DNA of 64,000 nucleotides, taken from Rallus limicola. Lineage: Eukaryota; Chordata; Aves; Gruiformes; Rallidae. The DNA lies in NCBI GenBank assembly GCA_022605955.1, contig JAKCOZ010000014.1:12654001-12718000 (forward strand), read 5' to 3'. Every line of letters starts with the position of its first letter. Position 1 is the stretch's first letter. The position numbers and the translations under genes were made by a program. Shown here piece by piece: positions 53,101 through 64,000 of the stretch. The notes beneath the pieces were generated by a model that saw only the letters and a program-made list of their open reading frames with translations, was not told the origin of the DNA and ran no database searches.

Positions 53101-55170
53101 TTACTACTAAATAAAAGTATAGGAGTGGCAGTTGCATCCCAGTGGTAAGAACATTTACAGATTTATGGATGTTTATATTCACATTTAAAAAAAATTTTTT
53201 TTTGTTATCTTGCTGACTTCAATTCCAAAAAACAGGACAGAGGGGTATGAAGGTGCCACTGACTTGGCTGACAAAGAGGAGCTCCTTTTTATTGCAATTT
53301 GTGGTAGATGAACTAGATAAATATTATTCCTCAATTAATTCTGTTCCAATTTTTGATAAGGAGAAAAAAAGATGAGGAAAACTACTAGTTAGGCAAGGAC
53401 TGGACTTTTGCTGTGTTCAGAGCAAGCTTTTGCTTTCAGTAGAGGAAAAGTTGCATGATGAAGAGAGAAATCTCAGTTCTCTGCCGGTAGTAGTAGTGAT
53501 TTTGGACATAGCTTAAGACTAGGCTCCATGGAGGATTTATACCTCATTATTAAATTTCTTAGCTCTCACATTCTCCCTAGCTTCAGACAGGCTGACTTTG
53601 CACAAATCAAATTGCAGCTATGGGCAGACTAATGGTTTGCAAGGGGCTCACTTCATTTCCTGCTTGCATTTTGGAGAGGCTTTTCCCCATGAGATGGCAG
53701 ATATGACACGATGACCCTAGCTTTCCTTACACATCTCTTGGTTTTTAATAAGAATTTTAAATGGATTAAAAGTGGCATGGAAAAGCTCTCAGGCTCTTTC
53801 TTCTATATTTTCCCTGTTTAAGGGGAATATCAATACCAGAAAAACTAATACCATGAAGCAGTTCAAGCTGCTTAGTGGTGTAAGTTAATAGAGAAGACGT
53901 GGACTGTGATCTCACAGTGTTTGTTCTTTGCTTCTCTGTAAGTACATTTTGAGTTTCAGCTACAGCTTTGAATAAATCATTTTCCACTGTTAAAGACCTC
54001 TTTCGTGTTTCAATATTTTGATATCATTTTAATTCTCCATCCATTGCTAGTAGAGATTTGTTTTCATGACTCTCCTGGTCTATCATTCCACTCCACTGGC
54101 AGGATGTTAAGGCTCTTACTCAAAAGTGAGAAACAACTTGCACATCCCGTTGATTTTAATCAAAATGTATTTAGTCTGTTCCAGGAGAGATGATGCCTGG
54201 CAGCTTCTAGAAAATACTCTCTCTTTGTAATCCATTTGGAGTTCTTGTTTGAATTAAGTTAGAGATTGTTGTATGCATCCTGGAAAGCATATCCGCTTTT
54301 CCAAAGCAGGCTTAATCTTATTGAATATTTAAAGATAAATTTAATCTTTCAGCTGGCAAAGGATTTTGTCCTTTTGACCAGAAATCTTGAAATCTTCAGA
54401 AAGTCTGGTGCAGAAGCTGAGAAGGAGAAAACAAAATCATCTTTAAAACAAACCTGTTAATTATTTTTCTGGAGTATATTTAAGTCTGCAGCTTATTCTG
54501 TCTTAGAGATGTAGCAGTTTGGAAAGCCCTATTGTTAAGCAATCCCAAGAGACTCTGAATTCTTTCTAAAACTGCAGAACCATGGAAGAAAGATTTGTCT
54601 GTATCCTTGACTGATCTGCAGTGCTGTTCAGTTATTATATGCCTCTGCTAAGTGTGCACAGTTCAAGGCAGGGTTATTCCCTGATAAGAATGAAATTCAG
54701 GCACTGTGGATGTGTGAATATTTACATCTGCAGTTTCCTTACACATGCTGCTTAAGATTGACTGTGGTTCAAAAAAACCCATGACACCTGCAATATCTGT
54801 TTTTTGCAAGTGGGCATGTTTATAAATGTGGTAATTTCACTCCTCAAAGCATTCTAGCCTTTGACACTGTCCTTTGACAGCTTCTTACTCTCCTTTCTTA
54901 AAAAATTAGCTGAGTTAAGTTTTGTCTGCCTAAATATTTTCTGCATTGAAAATATTATTTGCCGCACTACCTATTGTGTCATCTTTCAGCTGGCATCTGA
55001 GATGCATGTCAGTCACCTCTTTTAATTTCTTTCTTTCTTTATGGCCAAGTCAGCATCTCAGTTTTAATCTGGTTTGAAGTGGGTGAGATGATGTTTTTTT
55101 AGGGCTGAAAAACCATGGGCTCCTAGAAGAGTGCTTACAGTTGTTGTTGGGCATATCTAGTTTTTATAAT
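44132..55170. other. Intergenic, nothing firm recognised
   Basis: AT-rich sequence with an A22 tract at 52264-52285 and triple TTTAGACTT units at 48687-48712. Open frames such as 47172-47561 (129 codons) have no recognisable motif. Confidence 0.55.
52264..52291. repeat. Poly-A tract (A22)
   Basis: A22 at 52264-52285, then G and A5. No retroposon body is recognised upstream. Confidence 0.9.
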
Positions 55171-57704
55171 TTTTTTTGTACAATATTTTGGCTGCTGATT
55201 TAATCATTCTCCAGCAAATAAAAAGCTCACAAGATGTACTGGAGATAGTGTTGGAGGATTTTCTGCACAACTGTAATATACACAGGCTGTTTACAACCCC
55301 TGGCAGTATCTGTGTGCAGCCTGGGCACCCTGTTTTATGGGATGCTTCTGGCTACCCTGGATCTGCACGCTCCCATGGACCTCATCTCACTCTGAGGCAT
55401 CTCCTTCATGCAATGTCTATCACTGACAGTTCTTGCCTATTTCCAGTCGCCCTCCCTGGTTCTGGTATCAGCCTCACTGTGCCTTGCTCAGGCTTGGTGG
55501 CTGAGCAAGGCATTCCTAACCTGGGTAATATGTTGGGTCAGAAATACAAGGCTGCATGCCTGGGACCAAGCAGTCCACCCTGGGCCTCACCAGACAGGAG
55601 CCCAGACAGACAGAATCCAGCACTGTGGTTCTTAATTATAAACATTGGAGCAGGCCCTTAGACACAGTCCCCTCAGCCTTCTCTCAGCAATTATCTTCCC
55701 TAATGTGTCCATTGTGATGTTTTAAATTGCTTAATTAACTTATCCACTGAGCATGAACTCAGACTCCTGCAGCTGGCAGCACTAGGCATTCTTTAAATGC
55801 AAAGGAACTTTAAATGCTGCCTCTGATTATTTTCCTCTTATGGTAGCAGAGTTACATTGTGTAGCCCTTGTTAGACCTTTGATGACCTACAGGTGTCTAT
55901 TAGCCTGCTGTACAGCCACTTATCAGTCATGTCCTCCAGCTCCCCATTGCTTCTGTGGCACAGTTATTTTAACTATTTGACAGATTTTTTTCAGGTGTAC
56001 AGCACAATAACCCTACATCTCTAAGCTGAAACGGCTTAAAAGTCTTCAACTAAGATTTTTCTTTTCACAATTCCTCTTAGAAGGGACATTGATTGTGAGT
56101 GGTCATTGATTCATTCACTTAGTTCATGGTCCTGTGGCATTAACTCTCTGACCTCAGCACAGGTTTGTCCCTGGTTCTGGGTGGGATTCCACAATTCGCT
56201 GCATGCTGCCTGTGGAGAGCAATTGCTAAGCAGGGCAGGCAGCTTCTGGTCTGGGTGCTTGAGGTCTCAGCATGTTCCTTTGCTTATGTGTGCTTTAAAC
56301 TTTCTCTCATAGTATACATTCCCCCTTTCCTCACCTTAAATTATGCTTTATTCATTCACATTGCTTTGATATACTTTGCTGGATTTTCTATACCTTATTC
56401 TTTTTTTCTAATCTGAACTTTTCAAAGATTAATAGTGTGCGCTGGTGCATCAAGCTCCTTATTTCTGTGGTTTCTTGGTTTTCTGGCTTAGAAGGGCTTA
56501 AATTCTTTTCATCTGGTTTTCAAACTACCATCAGGAATGGACTGTTGTTTTTTTTTTAAGAAACAGCTGAGCTATAAGTTAAAGTAACACATGCCATGAC
56601 ACCCAGGTTTGACAATAAACCAGAACTCAAGGAGCTTTAGAAATGTATAATTTTCAGAGTACTCAGACATTTCATAGTTTCACTATGGCTGAAAGGAAAT
56701 GTGCCAGCCATTTTAAAAAAAAAAAAGGTATTAAAAATCACAGAAAGACCATCTATGTTAACATAAATTAGAAAAGCAATGAACTGTAGCTAATTAAGAA
56801 GATCTTGGATACTGTGACTCTGAAAGGAGTGAGACTATATGATTAATCCAATTTATTTCTGAGTACAGTTTAACCTCAGCTATTTTGAAAACATTTTCTA
56901 TCTAGCAGTACTGAAATTGTTGGACCTAAGACCTCATGTGCAATTGAACCCATTCACTGCTTTGCATTGGCTGTGCAAAATTCTCTTGCCAGGCCACAGA
57001 GCTTCAACTTATTTCCTTCAAAACTGACATTTTGACATCCAAGACCATGATCCTTTGCCAGAATGTGTTCAGCTGGTTCCTGCACCTGTGCAGAGTCCTA
57101 TGGTCATGTTGGACCTCCAAGTTAATGCTCACTTGCATATACCAAAGGGCAGAAGGAAGCTTTATTTCTTTCTCCCCTATGAAGAAACACCACTGATGCA
57201 GCTTCAGCTGTGGTTTTCCTTGTAGCTTTGTGCGAGGATGTAAGTGAAGGGTAGAGTTAGTTAGAAAACTTATTTTTAATGAAAAACTGTGAAGAAAATA
57301 TTAGTAAACATTTGCCTAAAATATGTTGGGCCTTTCCAAAGTGATGATATTGGTGGGTGTGCTGGGGATGTGAAATGAAAAGAGGAAAAAGAAATTAGGA
57401 CACAGGTGTCTGAATATTTTTTCCCTATAGGTGAGAATTTAATCCTAGAATGTAAAAAATTATTTAGGGGAAAAATGAAATTGTAAACAAAACAAAAATA
57501 AAAGAGACAGAAAATTCTCTCTGATGAAAAGGCCAAGTGTGGGGTTTTTTTTGTTTGGGTTTTTTTTTTTTAGAGCTTCATCCTAATGCTCTGCTGGAAG
57601 TCGGACAGAGCCTTTTTCTTGGCCTGATAGGCTGCTTAGTATATTTAGAAATAAAACTTCTCTATGTGTTTAGCTCCAAGAACAGTAGGTTCCCACATGT
57701 AATT
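55171..57704. other. Intergenic; GC-richer patch with hairpin at 55.28-55.65 kb
   Basis: A locally GC-richer patch (55280-55650) carries an 11-bp perfect inverted repeat (55481-55491 and 55501-55511) with a 9-nt loop. The 161-codon frame at 55176-55661 is the longest in the desert but shows no motif I recognise. The rest is AT-rich. Confidence 0.5.
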
Positions 57705-58293
57705 TCTTCTGTTGCCTCGGAAAGCCGGAATCAAATCACCAATAGCCTTGGTGACTATTAAGCAGGTATCCTTTATTGCAGCACTGGGTACACAGGAGTC
57801 GCTCCTCTAAATGTGTGCACCCATTAAAGCCAAATTTCTCATATTGATCTAGATTAACTATACATATTCATTATAATTTGCAGGGTTATGCAAATTATTT
57901 CCAGGAAGTCATTTCCATTAACTCCTCCCAGATAGAGCATGCTCAGTGACACTTAGGGGGTCTTCCAATGGTCTTCAGGGATGAAGGCTGGACGTCTTCC
58001 TCGCTCCCAGCACATGCTCTTTACGTTTGTTCTCCATGGTTATCTGAACTTAAAAAAACCACATTCCTTTTCACTGAAAAGAGGATATACTCTGTCTCTT
58101 AATTGGTTGTTATTCTCATTGTTTATGACTCCCCTATCTCCTCTGGATCCTGCAAGGCTGGCTGTTATGTATAAGTTTTGTAGCTGCTTTCACAAAACAG
58201 TTCATAGCACAGACATATCCTACTAAAATCCAAAACAAATATAATCTTAAAATACACAAATTAGTTATATTAACAGTCTCAAGCTACATCTTC
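57705..58293 (-). mobile_element. Solo LTR of an endogenous retrovirus, with 5-bp target-site duplication
   Basis: The element spans 57710-58288, with TG...CA termini, and is flanked by identical TCTTC at 57705-57709 and 58289-58293. It is 579 bp. On the minus strand it begins TGTAGCTTGAG, has AATAAA at 57777-57772 about 60 bp before the 3' end, and ends CCGAGGCAACA. A 5-bp duplication fits ERVL-like and some other avian ERV families; the family is not assigned. No internal retroviral coding sequence is adjacent, so this is a solo LTR left by recombination between two LTRs. Confidence 0.85.
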
Positions 58294-60826
58294 ATCAATC
58301 TATTCTGCATTATTATATTTCACTGAATCGCTTCCATCATGGCAAAAAGTAATATTATTTTTTTTCTTTTGCACGTCTGAGTAGTGAGACTTCTTGAAGA
58401 GTTGTGGTGGGAGGCATGAAGGCACATCTACAAGCTTACAAACATGAGCAAACTTTACTTTAGGAGTGGCTAATTGACCCCTTGAGGCCCTGAGACGTTC
58501 AAAAATGGAAAGGCAGAGAAGTGTTAGAAGTTCAGAGAAGGATATGTGTATTTTAGGCTGCTGGGAGACGTGTCAGTAGTGTTATTTTAGTGTAATCAAA
58601 GATGGTTGCATGAGGCATGGTGTAGCTTAGAAACCACTCCAACAGGAGAAACCTGAAAGGAAGCCTTGCTCCTGTTGGGTTGGAGGATTTCAGCTGCCTT
58701 CTGGAGATGATCCCTCTGCCCGAGCTGCCTTCTAGGGGCAATCCTGGACGCCAAGCTCTGCACATCACCGGCTACGGCTGAGCAGGCTCGTGCTTACTCA
58801 CAAAGCACATTTAAATGGAAGTGGCTTTAGGCAGAGTTCACTGCAAGGGCTGACTTCCCCAGCCTAGGTTCCATTCTTTAGTGGAATGGCACCACACTTG
58901 CCCGAGACAAATAGTGTCCATTAAACTTATGTGCTGTGGCTGGGCCGAACTTGTGACCTTCAACTGCTTGACAAAATAGGTGTAGCATTCATCTTATATT
59001 GCCTAGTTTTGGTTTTAGGTTTTTTTTAAAGTGCATTAGGATTTTTTTTTTTTGAGCTGCCAGAAGCTCCATCTATCCAGGACGTGGCTTCATGCTGCAG
59101 TGCCTGGCTTTTGTCTGTAAAATTGGTTTTGTTTGCTTTTTAATTCACAAGACAAGAATCACTTTTCCTTTGCAAAAATGTGTCACAAGGTGGTTTTGTA
59201 AAACTCTGTATTATTATACTTACAAGGGAGAAGCGAAGCATCATTTTATGCCATTCTAATAATGTAGCATCTATTAGACTCTTATGTGCATCAGACATTT
59301 TCTGAGACCCTATAGAAAGAAATTGGCTGTGTTTGGTACCAGCTAGTGTGTAGTTCAGGAATATTTTTACTGAATTTAAATCCAGGGGTAGGATACTGTT
59401 CTGAGTTTTCCATACATGAAATAGTCACACATAAAGTGAAACTGTCTGCCTCCTGGGCAGAGAAACCAAGCAGTAATCATGCATCTGCGAGTCATAGAAA
59501 TAAAATGAGCTTGAAGGGCCCTTAATGCACATTTTGTCTCTCATCTTTATTCTGTTTCAGCTCCCAGGCTTCTGGTTTTGCAGTAGTGGAGGCTGAAAGT
59601 GTTGTTGGTTGGGCACAAGATGAATGCTAACAATCATCTTCATCCTGAGGTGCTCTTTTACAGAGCTATATGAATCGCAATAACTACTATCACTAGTTTA
59701 AAATTATTCTAATTGACTTCATGGACAATTGCACTAGTAAAATCTGGTGACACCACGCCATACTGGCCATGTCTCTTTGTGCTTAGAGCAGACTCACTGC
59801 TGCTTTTTTAATGCTTTTGAAAGCTTATTTACTGTGTGTTATCAAGAAAGAAATGCCTTTGCTCTCTCAAGTCAAATATTTTGCACTGACCATTAATTTG
59901 CCCCTATGTATTAAACTCTGGGAATTCCTTTGGGAATGTTTTTTGAGCAGATTCAGTAGCACCTTAAAATAGGTTAATTAAAATGTGAAATCACAGGCTA
60001 ATCTGAAAGCCAGAAGACACTGAATTTATTTTGTTCCCTTCCAGTGGGCTTGTTTATTTGGTTTTATTTTTAAGTATGTGCATATGAAGTTCTGGCTTAT
60101 GTACAAAAATTTAAAAAGGATTAGGACTGCAGCTTGGATACCATAGTGATAAGGGTGGTATGACTGTGTGCAGGGACAGATCCATCCGCCCACACTAAGA
60201 TGTGCTCATTTTCCATTAGACCTCAGTCAGTTCTGCAGAGAAGGCTTGGGAGAAATTTTGGAAGACTGGAAATCTTGTGCACAAGGTTTCCCCTGGGACT
60301 ACAGGACATTGAGGTTGCAGAGAAGAGGAGGGTTTGCTAAAGGCATGCTCAAGAACTCTGCAGGGTCGTCAGCTGTTTGTTGTTGCCCACAGCAAGGAGC
60401 AGCTTACCCAGTGCAGGGAGCTGGACTGGAGTAACCCAGTCTGCTGAGTGCCACTAGCAGTTTTGGTCACTCCTGTGGTCACAACTCCAGTCTCAACAGA
60501 AGATGATGGTGTGACATCACATAGTTTGGCTTAACTGCAAAAGCTTATGCAGCTGATGGGCTCTGGGGATAATAATGTCTCCTTACCTCTATTGTCCTTC
60601 TGCTTTCCTAGTTGAAGATGGCTTGCAGAAGCAACTTCATTTAGACTTTAGGCCACATAGGCTTATGGTACTGGGAAAGTTTTCGCAAAGGGAAAGTTGA
60701 GAGAAATTGTCTTGTGAGCCTTTGGCTGGATTCCTGAATGATTGATTTTGTGGCACCGGCCTGTAAGATTTTTTGACTTTCAAAGTTAAGACTCTGCTTT
60801 TTATCTTTTTAACTATGTCATTGCAG
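58294..60826. other. Intergenic, possible CR1 remnant
   Basis: AT-rich sequence. At 59490-59545, GTCATAGAA...TTGAAGGGCCCTTAA resembles a badly decayed CR1 3' end on the minus strand, at low confidence. No gene is recognised. Confidence 0.5.
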
Positions 60827-60924
60827 ACTGTTGTATTAGAAGAGATGTGAGACCAGCGCCAAAGCCAAAGTTCCTGTTGAAGTACAGTCCAGGCCGTAAC
60901 AAACCCAGCGTTTTATCAGACCAG
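60827..60924 (+). other. Exon-like segment (candidate, unassigned)
   Basis: A 98-bp segment preceded by a T-rich stretch ending CATTGCAG and followed by CAG|GTAACA. One frame is open across it: two bases, then 32 codons, with many basic and Pro residues. That frame runs from the TAA at 60787-60789 to the TAA at 60931-60933 and contains no Met. It has more CpG than its surroundings. I cannot link it to a known protein; it could be a noncoding-RNA exon or chance. Confidence 0.25.
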
Positions 60925-63900
60925 GTAACATAACTCGCCGTGAGTATGTTCCATATTAACTCCTCATGTGTGAAAGCTCTGCCATTTTCCTGAAAGTCCT
61001 ACGGTTTGTGCAGCATTTGGACTCTGTGGGGAAGAAAGAGAATGATGGGGAGCATGTGGGTGGGTGGACTGGTTAGTTATCCACATCGTGGTTTTGGTAT
61101 GGAATGGTGATTTAGGTTAGCAGACTTTTCATTTCCCCACACCCTTCTTTTTTCTGTGTATTTTGTTTAGTTTTTGACCCAGAGATCTTTCTTTCCTATC
61201 TGTGTATGCTCAGCTGTTTTGCTTGGGCCCTCATTTAAAATAAACAGAGCAAAGCCAAACAGGTTTGCTATTAGGGGTTAAGGGTTAATTGGATGGCTAT
61301 CCATGTGATCTGACTGAGAGGTTCAAACAGAGGAAGATACCTTAGCTTTTGGGAGACCTGGGTAAAAAAATCTGGAGAGCTTCTTTAAAAATCTCCACCA
61401 TTGTGCAGACCTTTGCAGAGCTATCCAAGTAGCAGATCAACTTGAGGAAAAAAATCCTACTGCAGTAACACAAAATTAGACCTCCTTTCTCTCCAGTTTG
61501 TACTGTTCTTAAAAAGAAATAATAAGACATATAGGGATGTGCTTTGAAGCTGCAAATCAGGTGTCTGTTTAACGAGTCCTGGCCCCTGAAGGAGCGTATC
61601 TGGTCTAAGAATTGCAGGAAGGAAGGCTGTCAAGAGCTTTCTCATCGATTTCCACAGGGTGCCTTGCTGCATTTCAGTGGCTCCAGCGGGAGATTCCCCA
61701 AAGGGGCAGAAACATTTTGTAAAATGCTTTTGAATCTCCAAAGCCTGGTTTAAGTTGTCAAGGGATGTCCTTACTGATGCCACACTGGTGCATTCCCACC
61801 TTGAAAAATGTATCCCGCTGATGCCAAATTTCAGTAGGGGCACAGAAGTGATCATCCTTCAGATGAAGGTTATAGCAGCATTACTGGGCTTTTACCCCGA
61901 GCAGCAAGACTGGCACAGCTGGACTGAAACAAAATTCAGAAACCTGCAGTGCCTTCCCAGGTCTGCTAGGTTCCCAGGAAGACATGCTGTCATCCATTCG
62001 GGCAGAACATAAACAGGCTTAATTAGTACAGAATTGGCAAGAGCCCGTATTTCTTTTCAGCGTGAGCTCTGTTTATAAGCAGCCACCTGAGGGCTTTTCA
62101 AAAGCCATTTATCCATAAGAAATCTTGGAGAGAATACAAGTGAACTTTCTGGAAGCTGGCATTTTGCTATTAGGGCATTAATAACATGTGCTCCCTGGGT
62201 TGCTGTATCTCTTCCATGATGACTACATGCCTTGAGCCACCCTGCTCACTGCAACTGCAAGAAATACTCAGTCCAAATTGCTCTGTTTCCTGAATTTTGG
62301 CTTTCCTGACTCTGTAGCAGAGTTCAGCTCTTGCCGTCCTTCTCACCTCAGTCTTTGCTGCTCTTCCTGTGAGATGAAGGAGTAAATACTAGGTGGGGAA
62401 ACTCACAATTTATCAGAAGGTGTAAATCAATTGTGTCACACCAGAAATGACCTAGGCATCTCTACAGAGAGCTCAGGGTATCAGTGCAATGAGTAAAATG
62501 TTAGGAAGCCCATTGTATAAGACAGGGAGAAATAAAGATTCACTCCCTTGCTCTCGAAGGAATCAGTAGCATGACCAGTCCTCAGGTATTTTGGATGGGA
62601 CTGGTCACCCTACCTCCACAGGATGTTTAAGTGGAGTGTGTTTAGGAAAAGATCCATCGCTTCAAACCAAAAGACATGACTTTTAAAGGTTCTTTTGATT
62701 TCAGTTCAGATCAGTAGTCCTTTATAGTTGTGGCATTCGTGTCTGGTGAGTAGCTTAAAGTTCTTCCTTTCCAAAGAAAAGAAAGGGTGGCCATGACAAT
62801 ACACAGTAAGGAAAACTGGGCAAATATATTCTCTCTATCCACTATCCGGAGACCAGAGGGACAACCACTGCAATGTAAAGAGAGAGGCTTAATAATTTAT
62901 TTTTATTCTATTGAAATTAAATGAAGCCTCAAGAGGAGGAGGAGGGTGGATACCAGAGCAAACATGGCAAAATAATGTACTAAACAAAAGTGATAAGGAT
63001 GATTTCTCCTTTAATGATTAAGAAGTAATCCACCTATATCAATACAGCATAACAGATCTGTTCTGAAGGATTCATCCTGCACAGCCAGTTGCTTTCATTG
63101 CAGTCATAGATAATCTGAAGACAGCTCTGCCTAGACTACCAAACTTGGGCAATGGCAGTAGACTGTTACCCAAGTCTGTAGATTTTCAAGTTATGTCCTA
63201 AAACTGGTCCTACCCTCTACTCTCAAAAGTGCATTTGTGTAGTGACAAGTAGCTGGTCATTTGTCACTGGTGCTCACATCCTTGGGGTCTCTGTAGTTTC
63301 ATCTGTAGTCTTGTACTCTCAGGGATCTCTGCTACCCTTCTATAGCTTACCTCAGCAGCCTTTAGCATGTCACTTCTGGATAACCAGCTACTGGGTTTTT
63401 TTAGTGCAGCCTAGTCCCTCTGCAAAAGCAATTGTCCATTAGGACGTTGTCCATTAGGCGATACAGATATATGGCAAAACCATCACATAGCTAAAAAAAG
63501 TTTTACAACATCCATATTCATCTATCACAGGATACCATTTCTGCCAAGAATAAGCAGAGTTAAGAGAAGACATGAGGTATCTATATAAAGATCAAGACTA
63601 GCTCGATATTCCATTAATAACAACTATAAATTTGGAAGGGCTGTCAAGCAATACAGAAGGATAATTAGCTTCTGTGGTTAAGCCAAAATCTACTACAGGT
63701 TGAGAAATGACCTACTGTTAGAACGGACAGCTTACCCCACATTCTTTGAAGCCCATCAAAAGCTGTCCCTGAAAACTCTGGTCTGATTCCTTGATGCAGA
63801 CCCTTCTGTGCTCTAATTGTGTCTGCTGGAGCAGTTTGGCTAGAATCTCTGTACAGGGGCTCCCATTGCTTTGAGGGAGAAGAGGAAGTAGGAGCCAGCC

Positions 63901-64000
63901 TGGGGATGACACTTGAGTTTAGCTGGGGAAAAAAAGGGAGGCTTACAAGGAGGCTTAACAAGTTTGTAAGCAGCTGTATTGGAATTGTAGGTTTGGCAAA
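60925..64000. other. Intergenic to window end, nothing recognised
   Basis: AT-rich sequence. Open frames at 61457-61855 (132 codons, minus) and 63665-63961 (98 codons, minus) show no recognisable family. A short GGA-type repeat lies at 62934-62948. Confidence 0.6.

Noticed and set aside
61457..61855. 132-codon minus-strand open frame
   Set aside because: No recognisable family; composition is unremarkable.
1..64000. CRISPR arrays, tRNA or rRNA genes, operons, prokaryotic signals
   Set aside because: None seen; the split genes and repeats show vertebrate nuclear DNA.

Overview
The window is vertebrate nuclear DNA and almost certainly avian. It holds split genes with GT-AG introns, two CpG islands in an AT-rich background, several CR1 LINE fragments (including the CR1 3' tail of ATTCTGTG-type repeats) and a solo LTR. 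CR1 elements of this kind dominate bird genomes; crocodilians and turtles carry relatives, so the species cannot be fixed from sequence alone.

Left part (1-10.7 kb, minus strand): the first five coding exons of NGLY1, the cytosolic peptide:N-glycanase that removes N-glycans from misfolded glycoproteins during ER-associated degradation. Residues 1 to 290 are encoded here: the PUB domain, the linker and the first zinc-binding Cys pairs. The catalytic triad and C-terminal PAW domain lie beyond the left edge. All exon junctions keep frame and use consensus GT/AG sites.

Middle (10.0-13.6 kb): NGLY1 and OXSM are transcribed divergently. One CpG island (about 10.08-10.87 kb) covers NGLY1 exon 1 and contains an NRF-1-like palindrome. 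A second (about 12.4-13.15 kb) lies immediately upstream of OXSM and has ETS- and CCAAT-type motifs. The noncoding first exon of OXSM cannot be placed from sequence alone.

OXSM (13.65-17.78 kb, plus strand): a complete mitochondrial beta-ketoacyl-ACP synthase in two coding exons, 461 codons, with the Cys-His-His active site and Lys intact and a tandem AATAAATAAA poly(A) signal.

Right part (18-64 kb): no recognisable protein-coding gene. This matches the gene-poor region that follows OXSM in other amniotes. It contains three longer CR1 fragments (20.4-21.5 minus, 22.6-23.0 plus, 26.2-27.2 minus), a 579-bp solo LTR with a perfect 5-bp target-site duplication (57.7-58.3 kb), homopolymer tracts, and some unexplained local structure: a CpG-rich patch at 29.2-29.6 kb, a 27-bp perfect repeat 1.1 kb apart at 34.7/35.8 kb, a hairpin at 55.5 kb and an exon-like segment at 60.83-60.92 kb.

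I found no clear evidence for a new biological system. The best leads are the two-island promoter layout, a short uORF before OXSM, a possible N-terminal extension of NGLY1, the CpG patch and the orphan exon candidate.
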